From assembly GCA_951799405.1 (NCBI GenBank), contig OX637334.1, positions 7,874,001 through 7,938,000 on the forward strand: a DNA stretch of 64,000 nucleotides. The letters run 5' to 3'. The stretch comes from Agapetus fuscipes (lineage: Eukaryota; Arthropoda; Insecta; Trichoptera; Glossosomatidae). This document shows positions 26,249 through 56,193 of this stretch, piece by piece. Position 1 is the stretch's first letter. Each line of letters starts with the position of its first letter. A program made the position numbers and the translations under genes. The notes under the pieces were generated by a model. It was not told the origin of the DNA. It was given only the letters and a program-made list of their open reading frames with translations, and made no database searches.

Positions 26249-26503
26249 CGCTCCCCCAGTTCTTGTTTATCGTATACGCCAATCTTGTCAAATATGACTT
26301 TTTCATGCAGTTGTCTTATGAATCAAATTCTACACAATCTGAGCTAAGAAAAACCATGAAACTCGATAATGTGAGAGTTCTTTTAAATATTTTTTAAATA
26401 AATTTCTTGTTTTCATAAGACACATTGGTCCAGTACACATGCAAACATTGCTCATGTAAAATTTTCTCAATGGCGTATACGGTAAACAAGAACTTAGGCA
26501 GCG
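26249..26503. mobile_element. MITE-A copy 1
   Basis: 255-bp element with imperfect terminal inverted repeats of about 33 bp (core AGTTCTTGTTTATCGTATAC) and a 4-bp flanking duplication AATT (26245-26248, 26504-26507). No coding capacity. It is nearly identical to copy 2 in the opposite orientation. A 4-bp duplication would fit Chapaev/CMC- or Sola-like transposition; superfamily undecided. Confidence 0.8.
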
Positions 26504-26689
26504 AATTGTTGAAAACTGCGCAGTTTGCTTTGTACACACCATGACCGCACCAAACTAGTCATAAACGAAGAAAAAATTACCCTTATGCGCATCGCTGAAG
26601 ACTCATGCCCGTGCGCATGCGTTATAACGCATTTGCACTAGTGACGGGCGAAGCGGCTCAGTCAAAAATGATAAGCGGTTGTTGTTGTG

Positions 26690-28140
26690 GGATGTTTTGG
26701 GATGTCCCCATGTTGTTGTGGGATGTTTTGAAAGCATATGGAGTGAATGGGGCTCTCTTGAATGCAGTACATGCTAACTATGAAAATAGTATGGCATGTG
26801 TTCGTATTGATGATGAGTATAGTGAATGGTTTGAAGTTTTTAAGGGTGTAAGGCAAGGATGTGTGATGAGCCCATGGCTATTTAACATAGTGATGGACAA
26901 GTGTGTTCGAGATGCTAGACCTGATGATTGTGGATTAATGATAGGAGAGAGCAAAGTGAGTGTTCTACTGTATGCGGACGATGCAGTTCTTGTATCTGAT
27001 TCAGCAGTAGAATTGCAAACAATGCTCTCTAGATTGAATGAAGCTCTGCTAGGTAATTATTTGAAATTGAATGCAAGTAAGACAAAAGTTTTCATTTTTG
27101 AAAGAAATGAAGAAAATACGAACTATGAATTTAGAATAAACGGAATGAATGTTGATGTGGTAAATGAGTTTGTATACTTGGGAAGTAAGTTTGAAAAAGA
27201 TGGAAGAATGACAGGTGAACTTGAAAGAAGAGTAATGAAGGGCAGGTGTGTACTGGGTGCCACAGCTTGTATCGCCAAAAATCAAAGCATATCTAAAAAT
27301 GCTCGATTGGCGGTACACAGTGGCATACTTTTACCCACCTTGATGTATGGAAGCGAAGCCTGGACGGTGAATGAAAGTGAAATTAGCAAAGTCCATACTG
27401 TTGAAATGGACTTTCTAAGAAGTATGATTGGGAAAAAACGGAGTGACAGGGTGAGGAATGATTTTGTAAGAGAAGAATGTGATGCAAGAGAAAGTGTGAA
27501 AGTGAAGATTAAAAGAAGTTTGTTAAGATGGTTTGGGCATATGGAGAGAATGAATGAGGAAAGACTGACAAAGAAAGTATATCACTGCCTTAGTTCTTGT
27601 TTATCGTATACGCCATTGAGAAAAATTTACATGAGCAATGTTTGCATGTGTACTGGACCAATATGTCTATGAAAACAAGAAATTTATTTAAAAATTATTT
27701 AAAAGAACTCTCACATTATCGAGTTTTACGGTTTTTCTTAGCTCAGATTGTGTAGAATTTGATTAATAAGACAACTGCATGAAAAAGTCATATTTGACAA
27801 GATTGGCGTATACGATAAACAAGAACTGGGGGAGCGATATGTTGGTAGAATAGATGGATGTCGTGGTAGAGGAAGACCGAGAAAGGTATGGATGGACCAA
27901 ATATCCGAAATTGCGAATGAATGGAATATCCAGAGTCATAATAAAAGAAGAGCTTGTATGAAGAAGGTTATGACTCTGGAGGAAATGAAAGAAGTATGTA
28001 AGGATAGAAAGAAATGGCGGTTGATCTGTAATGTTGGCAGCTAGGGTTTATTAAAGTGAAATTGGTTTTATGATTTAGTTTTTTTTAATGTCCATGTTTA
28101 TATTATTGTTTATTGATTTTAAAAATGTAATTTGTGATGT
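26690..28140 (+). pseudogene. 5'-truncated non-LTR retrotransposon, reverse transcriptase and C-terminus, interrupted
   Basis: The open frame 26605-27672 encodes part of a reverse transcriptase with VRQGCVMSPWLFN (fingers/palm), the catalytic YADD motif (LLYADDAVLVS), the thumb region and the C-terminal RWFGHMERM. The endonuclease and N-terminal RT blocks are missing. At 27583 a 254-bp MITE splits the frame; past it, from 27841, the frame resumes with GRGRPRKVWMDQI and stops near 28043. An AT-rich 3' UTR follows and leads into the tail repeat 28148-28396. The clade is uncertain; RTE-like is my best guess from the C-terminus. It sits inside an hAT element. Confidence 0.85.
27583..27836. mobile_element. 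MITE-A copy 2, inserted in the RT frame
   Basis: 254-bp element with the same terminal repeats as copy 1, flanked by ATAT on both sides (27579-27582, 27837-27840). It begins CACTGCCTTAG and ends GGGGGAGCG. It interrupts the reverse-transcriptase frame; the RT sequence on either side is contiguous if one ATAT and the element are removed. Confidence 0.8.
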
Positions 28141-28147
28141 TTGTGCC

Positions 28148-28396
28148 TTGACTTATGGGTTGGTATGCGGCTGACCACCCATACTGTAAAAGATGGTTCA
28201 CTTTGCCAATGTCACCCCTGTTTCAGGGAAGCACGGCAAGAGTTGCAGGGCTTATGTTCATTTGAGATTGGGTTTTTATATTGTAAGTCCACATGCGGCA
28301 TGTGTTAGCGCGAAATTATACATGTCTGCTTGTGGGAATGCATTTAATATAAATCTTAAATGATATATAGCTTTGCAGCTTAGATTAGATTAGATA
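28148..28396 (+). repeat. tail-repeat (T) at 3' end of RT element
   Basis: Begins CTTGACTTATGGGTTGGTAT, includes GTGTTAGCGCGAAATTATAC and ends AGATTAGATTAGAT. It follows the RT stop after about 100 bp of AT-rich DNA, so it acts as this LINE's 3' terminus. Confidence 0.7.
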
Positions 28397-28743
28397 AGTG
28401 GTCATGCTTAAAAGGTCTTGACCAAGAACTTTGAGTTGCGCTGTCAAAAATCGAGCCGAATATAAAACTTTTGTGTTCATTGAAACAAGCGCAGGTATCA
28501 CATAAGTTTAGTTAGCTTTTATAATAATTTAAGAATTTATTATAATTATGAATATTGCGTAAAAAAAATATGTTATAGTTATAATATGTATGTATACTTT
28601 TCAAATAAAAAATTGTAAAATTTTGTATCAATTTAATACCTATGTATATACCTACCTATCTTAGCTTTTGGTGTGCTGCGTAATTCTAGGAAGAATTTTG
28701 GTGTGTCGTAGGTGAGAAAAGGTTGCGGAGCACTGCTGTAGAC

Positions 28744-29370
28744 CGTGAGACACAGTTAGAGCTCTCTGCTATCTTAATTTCATCAGCAGCGAAAAGACTC
28801 CGTTGCTGTATAGCTAGATGGATCTTTGGTAAATTTATTTTATTTGTCAACTCGGGGAAGAGCACTGGGAAGAGCATATTTTGAAAATTAATCTTGAAAT
28901 TTATTTTATTATTCTATCAAGGGACTTCACCGTATTAATTTTTTAAATAAATCAACTCCTTGACGCTGGCGCTTCAACTTCTAAAATTTTACAAAGACAT
29001 CTTGCTACACATAAGAAAAAAGTTAGCACAAAAAGTTGTAAAAGTAACAAAAAACAATAAGTAGAACCAGAAGCTGATTTTGCATATTTTTTTCTAAGTA
29101 AAATATACTTCTACTTATTTCTACATATTTATTGAACGCCAAGAAAATCAACACTCTACCAGTGAGTAGCAGAAGCTTTCAAGATTGGCTACAAAGCATT
29201 AGGACTCGACACACAGCTGGCCGTGTATTATACTATTCTACAGCCATCTCACAACTGACAAATGAAATACGGCAACGTCACGGTTGGTAACAGTACGGGG
29301 GAATAGTGCATCAGCATTTTGGTCGGCTTCTGCAAATCATCTCGTAAACTTCTTAATAAATTCTGCAAAT
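28744..29370. promoter_or_regulatory. upstream region of TER94
   Basis: Between the hAT target duplication and the TER94 ATG. The last 150 bp are less AT-rich (GAAATACGGCAACGTCACGG, GTGCATCAGCATTTTGG) and probably contain the promoter and 5' UTR. No TATA box was confidently placed. 28960-29050 encodes a BED-finger-like scrap (TSKILQRHLATHKKK), possibly of hAT origin. Confidence 0.4.
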
Positions 29371-46048
<16,678 letters not shown>

Positions 46049-46674
46049 AGCCTCGTCACACACAAGCGCGGAGACCATCACAACCTCACACGCATTTCTC
46101 AACGGCACAAGACTGTGTTTATGAAACTCTTCAAAGATACCACATCTGCAGTACAACTCCCAAGTATCCAAATCAATGTCAGAATCTGAAGAAAAACTCA
46201 AGACAGAAAGATACAAAATAACAATATATTGATGTGTGCTATTGTCTTTCCTTTAGTTAAGCCAGTGTAGGAGCAGCATGAACATAATTATTGTGATGAT
46301 GAGGCACCATCTTATAGTGCAGTTCTATTACTGGTTTTTCTCCCATTCTCAATCGCATTTAAAATTTCAGGGAAGAAAATCAGAACACAAACATTCTATG
46401 ATTATGTTTATGCTGGGTATTGTCCTTCGCTCCACGAAGCTAGTTTAGGTGCAGCCCACACACTCTTGTTATAAGTTACTGTCTCAGTGTAGTTCTATTG
46501 TTTTGATTTTCTTCCACTTTCAACATACAGCCCAATTACCCAAATGGAGTTTGGGTCCCAATTGATTCGGATAATTGGTGTTCTACTGTTCTTCAATTAA
46601 CAAGTGTTTTAGTGTTGGATTTTTTTTTTATTTTGTAATTTGTCCGTGACATTTTTTATTTTTGGTTGATAATT

Positions 46675-46680
46675 AATAAA
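46675..46680 (+). promoter_or_regulatory. candidate polyadenylation signal for TER94
   Basis: AATAAA about 630 bp downstream of the TER94 stop. Another AATAAA-like site near 47608 could give a longer 3' UTR. The convergent RpL12 gene ends at 48742, so the shared 3' intergenic space is about 2.7 kb. Confidence 0.35.
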
Positions 46681-48506
46681 AATTTAATATATATACATAC
46701 ATACACCGTGATAGTACATTTCAAAATTGTGTGAATTTATCATACGGCCTGATAATATTCACAGCTATAATCAGTTACTATAGTGTAAGGCAGTCAAACC
46801 ATTCTTACCAACAGTAGCGTACTTAAAACTGAAGCTTCAAGCAACCGCTCGAGTCAAACGTCTTGTCCTCGCCAGCGAGCACACAAGATGAAGTACGCTA
46901 TTACTTATAATTTATGCTATTTAGACAATATGGTAAATTTAATTATAAATAGCTTCATATTAATTGTTTTTAATTCATAAATGTTTTATAAAAACTTCAC
47001 TGCATTGCATCTAAGGGCAGTTTCACACGACTTGCTAGTAATGCATAAGTGTGTGCTGTATGCACGCCCTCATCTCATATACTAATCCAAAATGGTGAGT
47101 CGTGTGAGGGAGCCATAACTGCGAATAGATAATTTCTTTTTTTTTGTAAATGTTTTAGGCGTTCACAGCCGGTATCAAATGCTGGATATTCTTCACCCGG
47201 GTCTTGACCAGGGTCTTTCGTTATGTCAGTAACATAGCTCTGAAGAGGCTACACACAGATTTACAACAAAATGCGAGCCTTTACTAACAAAATGATAGAC
47301 TACAATCAAAACCTAGATGAAAAGAATATCCAATATAGTTTTTATAATTTCCGTGGGATGTCCATGATATGTTCTGATGTATCATTGTCAGTAAAGGTCA
47401 CCGACAGTAACAGTAGCGTATGTTTAATTGGTAATGAATATTCTTAGTTATTTTTTATCTTGTAATACCTACTTGGAGTGGATTAAAAAGGGGCTAGATT
47501 CACGAGCTAGCCCATAGAGGATTATTGATATCTAAAAATGTATTACCGAGGGAGTCAACAATGCTCACACCTGCTGTAATTTTCATTGCATTCTCTTGAT
47601 AATACAAACAAAATAAAACTATACTGGTTTTTTATTTACACTACCTTTACCATCCTTGGCAGCAACGTAGACTGTATCTTGGTCTCCTCCTTACAGCTAT
47701 CACTTCCCTTTTCAAATTTGTCACTTCTTCATCCTTCTATATTGCCTGTATGGACAACAAGATAAATTTAAAACAAAACATGTACACAAGACAGTTTTGA
47801 ATGATTGTTCTGTCATGCCAGTATTGTCGACAGGAGCAAGCTTATCGGCTGACAAAAGATACCACACCATAATAACAACGGTCAGCTGTTTCCGCTTTTG
47901 CTCAGGCGCTGCGTGCAGTGTTGGAATGGTGAACTATGGTGGTAGGACTCGCAGGCAATCAACCATTCCCATCATGCTTTATCTGAGATTTCTCACCTTT
48001 TTATGTCCACATTGTTTGGCACTGAACAAGTTTTGAGATGTGATTCACAATAAAGTGCTATCCAAATAAATTAACCCACTTTGTTAATTTGCTTGAGGTC
48101 ACCTTACAGCAATAGCAATGCTAACTGGATGGTACTTATCTTTTTCTACTCCCATTTGGTACTCGATACATAACGTCTCACGATATCACATACATTTACG
48201 TTACACGGGTGTTTTGAAAGTATTTGGAATTTTTTCTCGGCAACAAGCATCAGTCTTGTATGGGACTGCCCTCCTTAGCAACCAAAAACAGTTTGTCTTT
48301 TCCCTAGCAAGCAATCAATAAAAATGGAGTGCAAATAAATCTTTTAATCATTTTCTGAAAATATGATGGTGGTGCATTTTAACAATTCAGCAAAGAATTT
48401 ATTTTTCAATTTATGGTTGGCATACTCAATCACTACTTCAATCTGGAACCACCAAATTTATTTATAAAAATACTCAAAACTGTATACTTTTTTAAGAAAG
48501 TCAAAA
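46681..48506. other. intergenic region between TER94 and RpL12 3' ends
   Basis: No gene seen. A short inverted pair at 46808-46905 (AGTAGCGTACTT / AAGTACGCTATTACT) may be a small MITE. 47155-47260 is related to 21225-21360. 48507-48659 is MITE-C. Confidence 0.5.
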
Positions 48507-48659
48507 GGCTGCGGAAGTCCACCAACCGAACATGGGTAATATTTGTATGAAGACTAATCAGCTGTTCACTTGCGGCCATATTGGATTGACAGGTCTTCAT
48601 ACAAATATTACCAATATTCAGTAGGTAAGAATTACCGTGGTGATGAGACCTCCAAGCCC
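48507..48659. mobile_element. MITE-C copy 1
   Basis: Inverted ends (GGAAGTCCACC.. / ..GAGACCTCCAAGCC) around paired GGTAATATTTGTATGAAGAC arms and the core TCAGCTGTTCACTTGCGGCC. Near-identical in reverse orientation to 58715-58884. Confidence 0.65.
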
Positions 48660-48721
48660 TGCTTTCATTCAACAGGTGCTTTTCCCAAAAATAAAACAAA
48701 TAAGCTTAGTTAAAGATAACT

Positions 48722-48727
48722 TTTATT
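48722..48727 (-). promoter_or_regulatory. candidate polyadenylation signal for RpL12
   Basis: TTTATT on the + strand, i.e. AATAAA on the minus strand, about 15 nt beyond the RpL12 stop codon. A very short 3' UTR is typical of ribosomal protein mRNAs. Confidence 0.5.
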
Positions 48728-48741
48728 GTATAAGGTTAGGT

Positions 48742-51426
<2,685 letters not shown>

Positions 51427-51965
51427 TTTAGTAGTTTATTTTACGTCTCCCTTGTAAAAAAGTGATATTAAACAATAGATGAAATCGGATTTCTAAAAAG
51501 AATCCGCTCCGCTGTCACCGATCAAGCAATGGCGGCGGAAAAAGATAGTTGTTAAATTCGGGATGTCATACCTAAAGCAATGGGTTCCGTAAACAAATAA
51601 TATAGGTACCTACCTAAATTTAGAATATCATTGATGAAAAAATATTTTAAAAAACTAATTCAAAATCACACAAAAATTAAAATTAAGCAAGTAAAATAAA
51701 CAAAGTCTAATGAAAGCGAAAATTAATAAAATATTACATTTTTAAATGTATAACGTGTATATAGCAAAACTTCTGTAATTACCGACCGACACCAAAATGT
51801 CATTGGGTTGCTTACATTTCTGACAAAGGCGAATAAAATATTGAGTGTTACTTGCTCTGTGTATTTCAGTTCTTATAAACTATTATAACACTCTATAAAT
51901 ACATCTCAAAACAATTTAATCACAGTTTATTTGTGTGAACGCGTAGAACCTCTAATTTCTTAAAA
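51427..51965. promoter_or_regulatory. divergent promoter region RpL12 / TSG101
   Basis: Only 539 bp separate the RpL12 start codon (minus) from the TSG101 start codon (plus). Near 51529-51547 the minus strand reads CTTTTTCCGCCGCCATTGC. This pyrimidine run followed by GC-rich sequence resembles a TOP-type ribosomal-protein transcription start, and would leave an RpL12 leader of about 120 nt. No TATA box was confidently identified for either gene. The start-site position is inferred. Confidence 0.45.
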
Positions 51966-53117
51966 ATGTCTGACGAGGCCAGACTAAAGGGCTATCTCTC
52001 AAAATACAAGCTAGGCGACATGACGAGACGTCAAGTGCTGCAAGCCACACACGCCTATAAAGGTCTCAAATTCAAGTTCGAACCTTTTATGTTCAACGAC
52101 GGAACATGCATGGATCTAGTAAACCTAGAAGGGACAATCCCAGTTCTGTACAAAGGAAGCAGTTACAACATTCCCATCTGCATCTGGTTGATGGACACCT
52201 TCCCAACCAACTCTCCGCTGTGCTTCGTTAAGCCAACTGCAGACATGTGCATCAAAGTTTCCAGATGCGTCGACACTAACGGAAAGATTTACCTGCCTTA
52301 CTTACACTCATGGCAAATCAACAATTCTACTTTAGTCGGGTTGATCAAAGTCATGTGTTCAACCTTTGGAGAAACTCCTCCTCTATACGCGAACCCTAGA
52401 GGAGCAGTGCCCCAGAGTACTCCTTATCCGATGCAGCCATATATGCCGCAATCCGGTGTTAGGATGCCAGGATATCCTCCTGCTCCATATCCGGTGCAAG
52501 GAGGACCTCTCCCATACCCGGCGGCTGGTAGTCCATATCCCTACCCCTCGGCCCAGCCCCCCAACATGCCTTACATTCCTCGGAGCACCGACAACGATCA
52601 ATCCGGAGGCACCATCACGGAAGAACACATAAAAGCTTCGCTGTTGTCTGCGGTCGAAGATAAACTCAAACGACGTCTCCGCGAGCAGTTTTCACAGAAT
52701 CAAGCTGAGTTAGAAACGCTTAGAAGGACGCAACAAGAGCTAACGGACGGGAAAACAAAGCTAGATGAAATACTGATGAGATTGGAGAAGGAACAAGTGG
52801 AATTAGATAAGAATATATCTATCTTACAAGAAAAAGAACAAGAGCTGGAGAAGAGCATTGCGAAAATGTCTGAACAAGATGGAGTTGACCCCGATGAGGC
52901 AGTTTTGACTACAGCACCTCTTTATTCGCAACTCTTGAGTGCTTTTGCGGAAGAAGCAACAACTGAAGATGCCATTTATTATATGGGCGAAGCTCTGCGC
53001 ACGGGTACCATAGATTTAGATGCCTTCCTGAAGCAAGTGAGGGCGCTGTCTAGGAAGCAGTTTGCTCTGCGCGCTTTGATGCAGAAGTGTCGCCAGAAAG
53101 CTGGCTTAGTTTGCTAA
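51966..53117 (+). CDS. TSG101: tumor susceptibility gene 101 protein, ESCRT-I subunit, complete
   Basis: ESCRT-I component that recognises ubiquitylated cargo at endosomes and takes part in abscission and vesicle budding. It is a single uninterrupted exon of 383 residues starting MSDEARLKGYLSKYK. Residues about 1-147 form the UEV domain, with NGKIYLPYLH placing Tyr where active E2 enzymes have the catalytic Cys. Residues about 148-215 are Pro/Tyr-rich (repeated PYP). About 225-305 is a coiled coil rich in Glu, Lys and Leu. About 310-380 is the steadiness box, ending VRALSRKQFALRALMQKCRQ. The sequence before the steadiness box reads TTAPLYSQ where human has PTAPLY. The length fits the family (about 380-410). 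The ATG sits in an A-rich context (TTAAAAATGTC). Confidence 0.97.
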   Translation: MSDEARLKGYLSKYKLGDMTRRQVLQATHAYKGLKFKFEPFMFNDGTCMDLVNLEGTIPVLYKGSSYNIPICIWLMDTFPTNSPLCFVKPTADMCIKVSRCVDTNGKIYLPYLHSWQINNSTLVGLIKVMCSTFGETPPLYANPRGAVPQSTPYPMQPYMPQSGVRMPGYPPAPYPVQGGPLPYPAAGSPYPYPSAQPPNMPYIPRSTDNDQSGGTITEEHIKASLLSAVEDKLKRRLREQFSQNQAELETLRRTQQELTDGKTKLDEILMRLEKEQVELDKNISILQEKEQELEKSIAKMSEQDGVDPDEAVLTTAPLYSQLLSAFAEEATTEDAIYYMGEALRTGTIDLDAFLKQVRALSRKQFALRALMQKCRQKAGLVC

Positions 53118-53489
53118 TAATACGATAGCCTTAACTGTGTTCGTCCTGTAGAACTCCAATAATCTTCCATCCTGTACCTTGACTATAAAACATGCCATCA
53201 ACTCGTCTTATCTCTCCTTTCAGCCTCCTGTCTTTTACCCGAAACAGGTTGTTGACATCCTACCTGACTTCATATTCACATCTCGGTCTAGCACCCTAGC
53301 ACAAAACACAAAAAATCCCCAACATGTTGACAGAAAAAAATATGAACTAAAACTCACTAGAGGCGCTGTTGTACCTTCCGTGTATTTTTCTGTTGATGCA
53401 ATAATTGAATATTTACAAAATGTTAATATTCTGGGTATATTTCATAATCACGGTCCCTATTTTATAATATGCCGTCATAGAGCTCTTAG

Positions 53490-53710
53490 TTTTACCCATG
53501 AAGCCAAAGATTGTCACTCACCGGATTGTAGATGGTTCTAACAATCCTCCTTTCGAATGCTGCGTTTAAGAGTCTTTTTGTCATTACCCAGGTTTCATAG
53601 GCGCAAGCCAGGACTGGCTTAGTTAATGTCCTGGATAATACCTCTGTGTACCTCCAGACAAGCTTTGATCTCAACATTACAAATTTAATGAGTTGAATCA
53701 TAAATTTTTA
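53490..53710 (-). pseudogene. degenerate reverse-transcriptase fragment in TSG101 3' region
   Basis: The minus strand encodes RTLTKPVLACAYETW followed by FERRIVRTIYNP, the pattern of a non-LTR RT C-terminal segment (usual form: TLIRPVLTYGSETW then FERKILRTIYGP). Only about 70 residues remain. Confidence 0.5.
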
Positions 53711-54180
53711 TTTGAAATCTTAGTTTCAAGGTTAAATGAATTAGTAACCATTCATTGCATACCTTTGCAAGCATAAATGAAGGCTTTTTGTACTTTCTTG
53801 ATAACTATAACTCTGCCGTTCAGTTTAAGATCAGGAAAGAATACTGGAGTTCTTAAGTGCATTGCCATCAGTGTTACATGAATATTCTAGATTATTTAAT
53901 TGATACATAATACACCTCTGTTGTTTTAGTTACGTAAAAATATTTTAAGTTAATTTAAAATGACATATTTACTTTAGCAATGCAAAATAATGTCTGTTTT
54001 TTTTACGACTTATGAAACTTATTATAATATACACCATTGTTAAATGATTTTCTTCTTCTTTTCATTATGATTTCAAACTGAATTTAATGTACCACCAAGT
54101 GAAATTATTTTATTTTTATTTTCAGCTCATGATTATGTCATATAAGTGCAATTGTATCTAGGTACTTATGTTTTTTGATA

Positions 54181-54186
54181 AATAAA
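54181..54186 (+). promoter_or_regulatory. candidate polyadenylation signal for TSG101
   Basis: AATAAA roughly 1.06 kb after the TSG101 stop. The inferred 3' UTR would include the degenerate reverse-transcriptase fragment at 53490-53710. Confidence 0.35.
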
Positions 54187-56193
54187 TCCATTGTTGAAAT
54201 TATATATTTAAATAGGAAACCGAATTGTCTGCTTATAAAAGCAGACATAATATGACAAAATGCATTCAGCCCTTTTTTGTCCACGTTGACTCCTTCTCAA
54301 AATAGAATGGACTCTGTACAAACTCCATAGACAACAAGATTGTCACGTCACACGGTCCAGGTTGCTAAAGAAAATAACAAATATTTGGTTGCCTGCTAAG
54401 GACCCTAGTCACATAAATAACTTATATTTTCAAATTTGTGCAGTCCTTTTTTTTAAAACCAATGGAGTTAACACAAATAACAGAAAAAAAAACTGTGAAG
54501 TCACCCAGCCTGATACCTAGGAAAAAAACTAACTAGCATTTTGTTAGAAGTTGTTAAGGACCTTAGTCGCATACACATGTCTAGTTCTTGTTGAGAAAAA
54601 AAACAATTCGGACTCAGTGCAGGATCCGAAAATGTCCATTGTATAATACCAACCAAAATATTCATTCTTTACCATTGTTATGTTGCCATTATTTTATATA
54701 ATCAACCTAGCAAATAACTATGTTTAGTACAATTATTATTATCACAACTATGTTACGTTTAACCCCTGGAGTGCCAGTGATTTTCTGGCATAGCAGTATT
54801 TCATGCGATTTTTGATCTTATTGCTGTGTAACAATTAAAGAAAAATGAAAAAAATCGCATTTAGTACTATGAGCGTAGATCCACGTTCGGGCGCTCGAGG
54901 GGTTAAGTATTTTAAAATAATAATAAAATATATATTATCGATTTTTTACTTTGTCTTTATTCTCCACATCAGTACAACACTTGATAAGGCATCCAAAATA
55001 ACTTATATGAAAATATAAATGAGTATATCTTTAAATGCGTGTACAAATATCCCTGAATGCACTTAAAGTAGGTTCCGACAGAGATAGTAGACCTGCTACT
55101 AAGTACATTTTTTAGTAACATTAGTTAACTGCAATCATCCCATGTTCTCTCCACTACTTTCCTATCCTAATGCCTCTTTCAGTTGACCGCTCAATGTATA
55201 TATTTTTTTTGTTTTTGAATAATAGCCTTTGTAACTGCGTATGCATAAAATTTAGCTTTACAACTCTTTTGTTGAACTGAATGAATCAGTCGTGCTTGAT
55301 AGTTGTGCCTTCGTTTTGAGTGCCACTTCTGCATATTGCTCTTGAATGTTATACATGGATATAAAAATAACATTTATGAGCAATAAATGGGCATTACTGT
55401 CTCTGTGTGAAAATGCTTTAAGATAAATTCATGTAGAACCATAGGAGGCAATCTGGATTTTGTTAAAAAATTATATACAAATATAAGGAAATGATTTCCT
55501 GCGTATCCACATATTTATATCAATTTTTAAAGAAATCCTTGATTGCCATCTTTAGTTCTATATATGTATAAATTCCAACAACAATACAGCTGTTTTTTTT
55601 TTTCAATACTCTTCAAGGGATAGTGTGCTTAAAGTACGGAATATGATAATATTAAGAAACAAGCCTCGAAACTTTAAAAACAATAAATAAATATAGTGCA
55701 TATTAGCAATATGGATTTGAAGTTACACTTATAATTGACGAATAAATAATGAACCCAAAACTATTTTAACGCAAACAGATGCTATATCCATATCAACACA
55801 AATCCTCCTTAGTTAGAATGAGACTGAAGTACTCTCAGAGTGACTTCATTCTAAACAGAAATGCTTAAAAAAATCTCTGCAATGTTGGCATTACTAAATG
55901 TCATCTTTGCATGGAAATTGTGCGCACGCATTTTAATTGTTTCGGTTGGTAAATTTTGAAGAAAGAAAGCCATGATTGTAAGACATGGCATCTGTAATTA
56001 TTGGGTTTAGAAACACAAGCTGAAGAAAGCAAGGAAACATAGGATGCCACATGATAATTAAGTATTCTTTTGTATTTGACAGGTCTGGCTAAAAGCTCTC
56101 ACACTATGCTTTAACGCTGTAAGCTAGTTTCGGGGACATTATATAATACGTCAATGGGTATTATAAAAGTAAGGTGTAAATTTAAGCTTGAGA
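54187..56193. other. intergenic region between TSG101 and SerRS 3' ends
   Basis: AT-rich, no recognisable gene. A minus-strand AATAAA (TTTATT at about 54957) could end a long SerRS 3' UTR. The 60-codon minus frame at 55191-55373 has no domain. Confidence 0.45.

Larger units (their letters stand above)
25780..28735. mobile_element. non-autonomous hAT-type transposon with nested insertions
   Basis: The ends are perfect 15-bp inverted repeats, CAGTGCTCCGCAACC at 25780 and its complement ending at 28735. Both sides are flanked by the identical 8-bp direct repeat CTGTAGAC (25772-25779 and 28736-28743), the hAT hallmark. Subterminal GGTGTGCCG-type repeats occur at both ends. No hAT transposase was seen. 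The interior is mostly foreign: SINE-2 (25866-26190), MITE-A copy 1, and the RT fragment with its tail, itself holding MITE-A copy 2. Confidence 0.85.

Noticed and set aside
26605..26690. Start codon of a complete RT protein at 26605
   Set aside because: The first about 30 codons lie in short TGTTGTTGTGGGATG repeats and non-RT sequence. The element is 5'-truncated and this Met is incidental.
53179..53541. 120-codon frame after TSG101
   Set aside because: It lies in the inferred TSG101 3' UTR; no domain seen, and its end overlaps an antisense RT relic.
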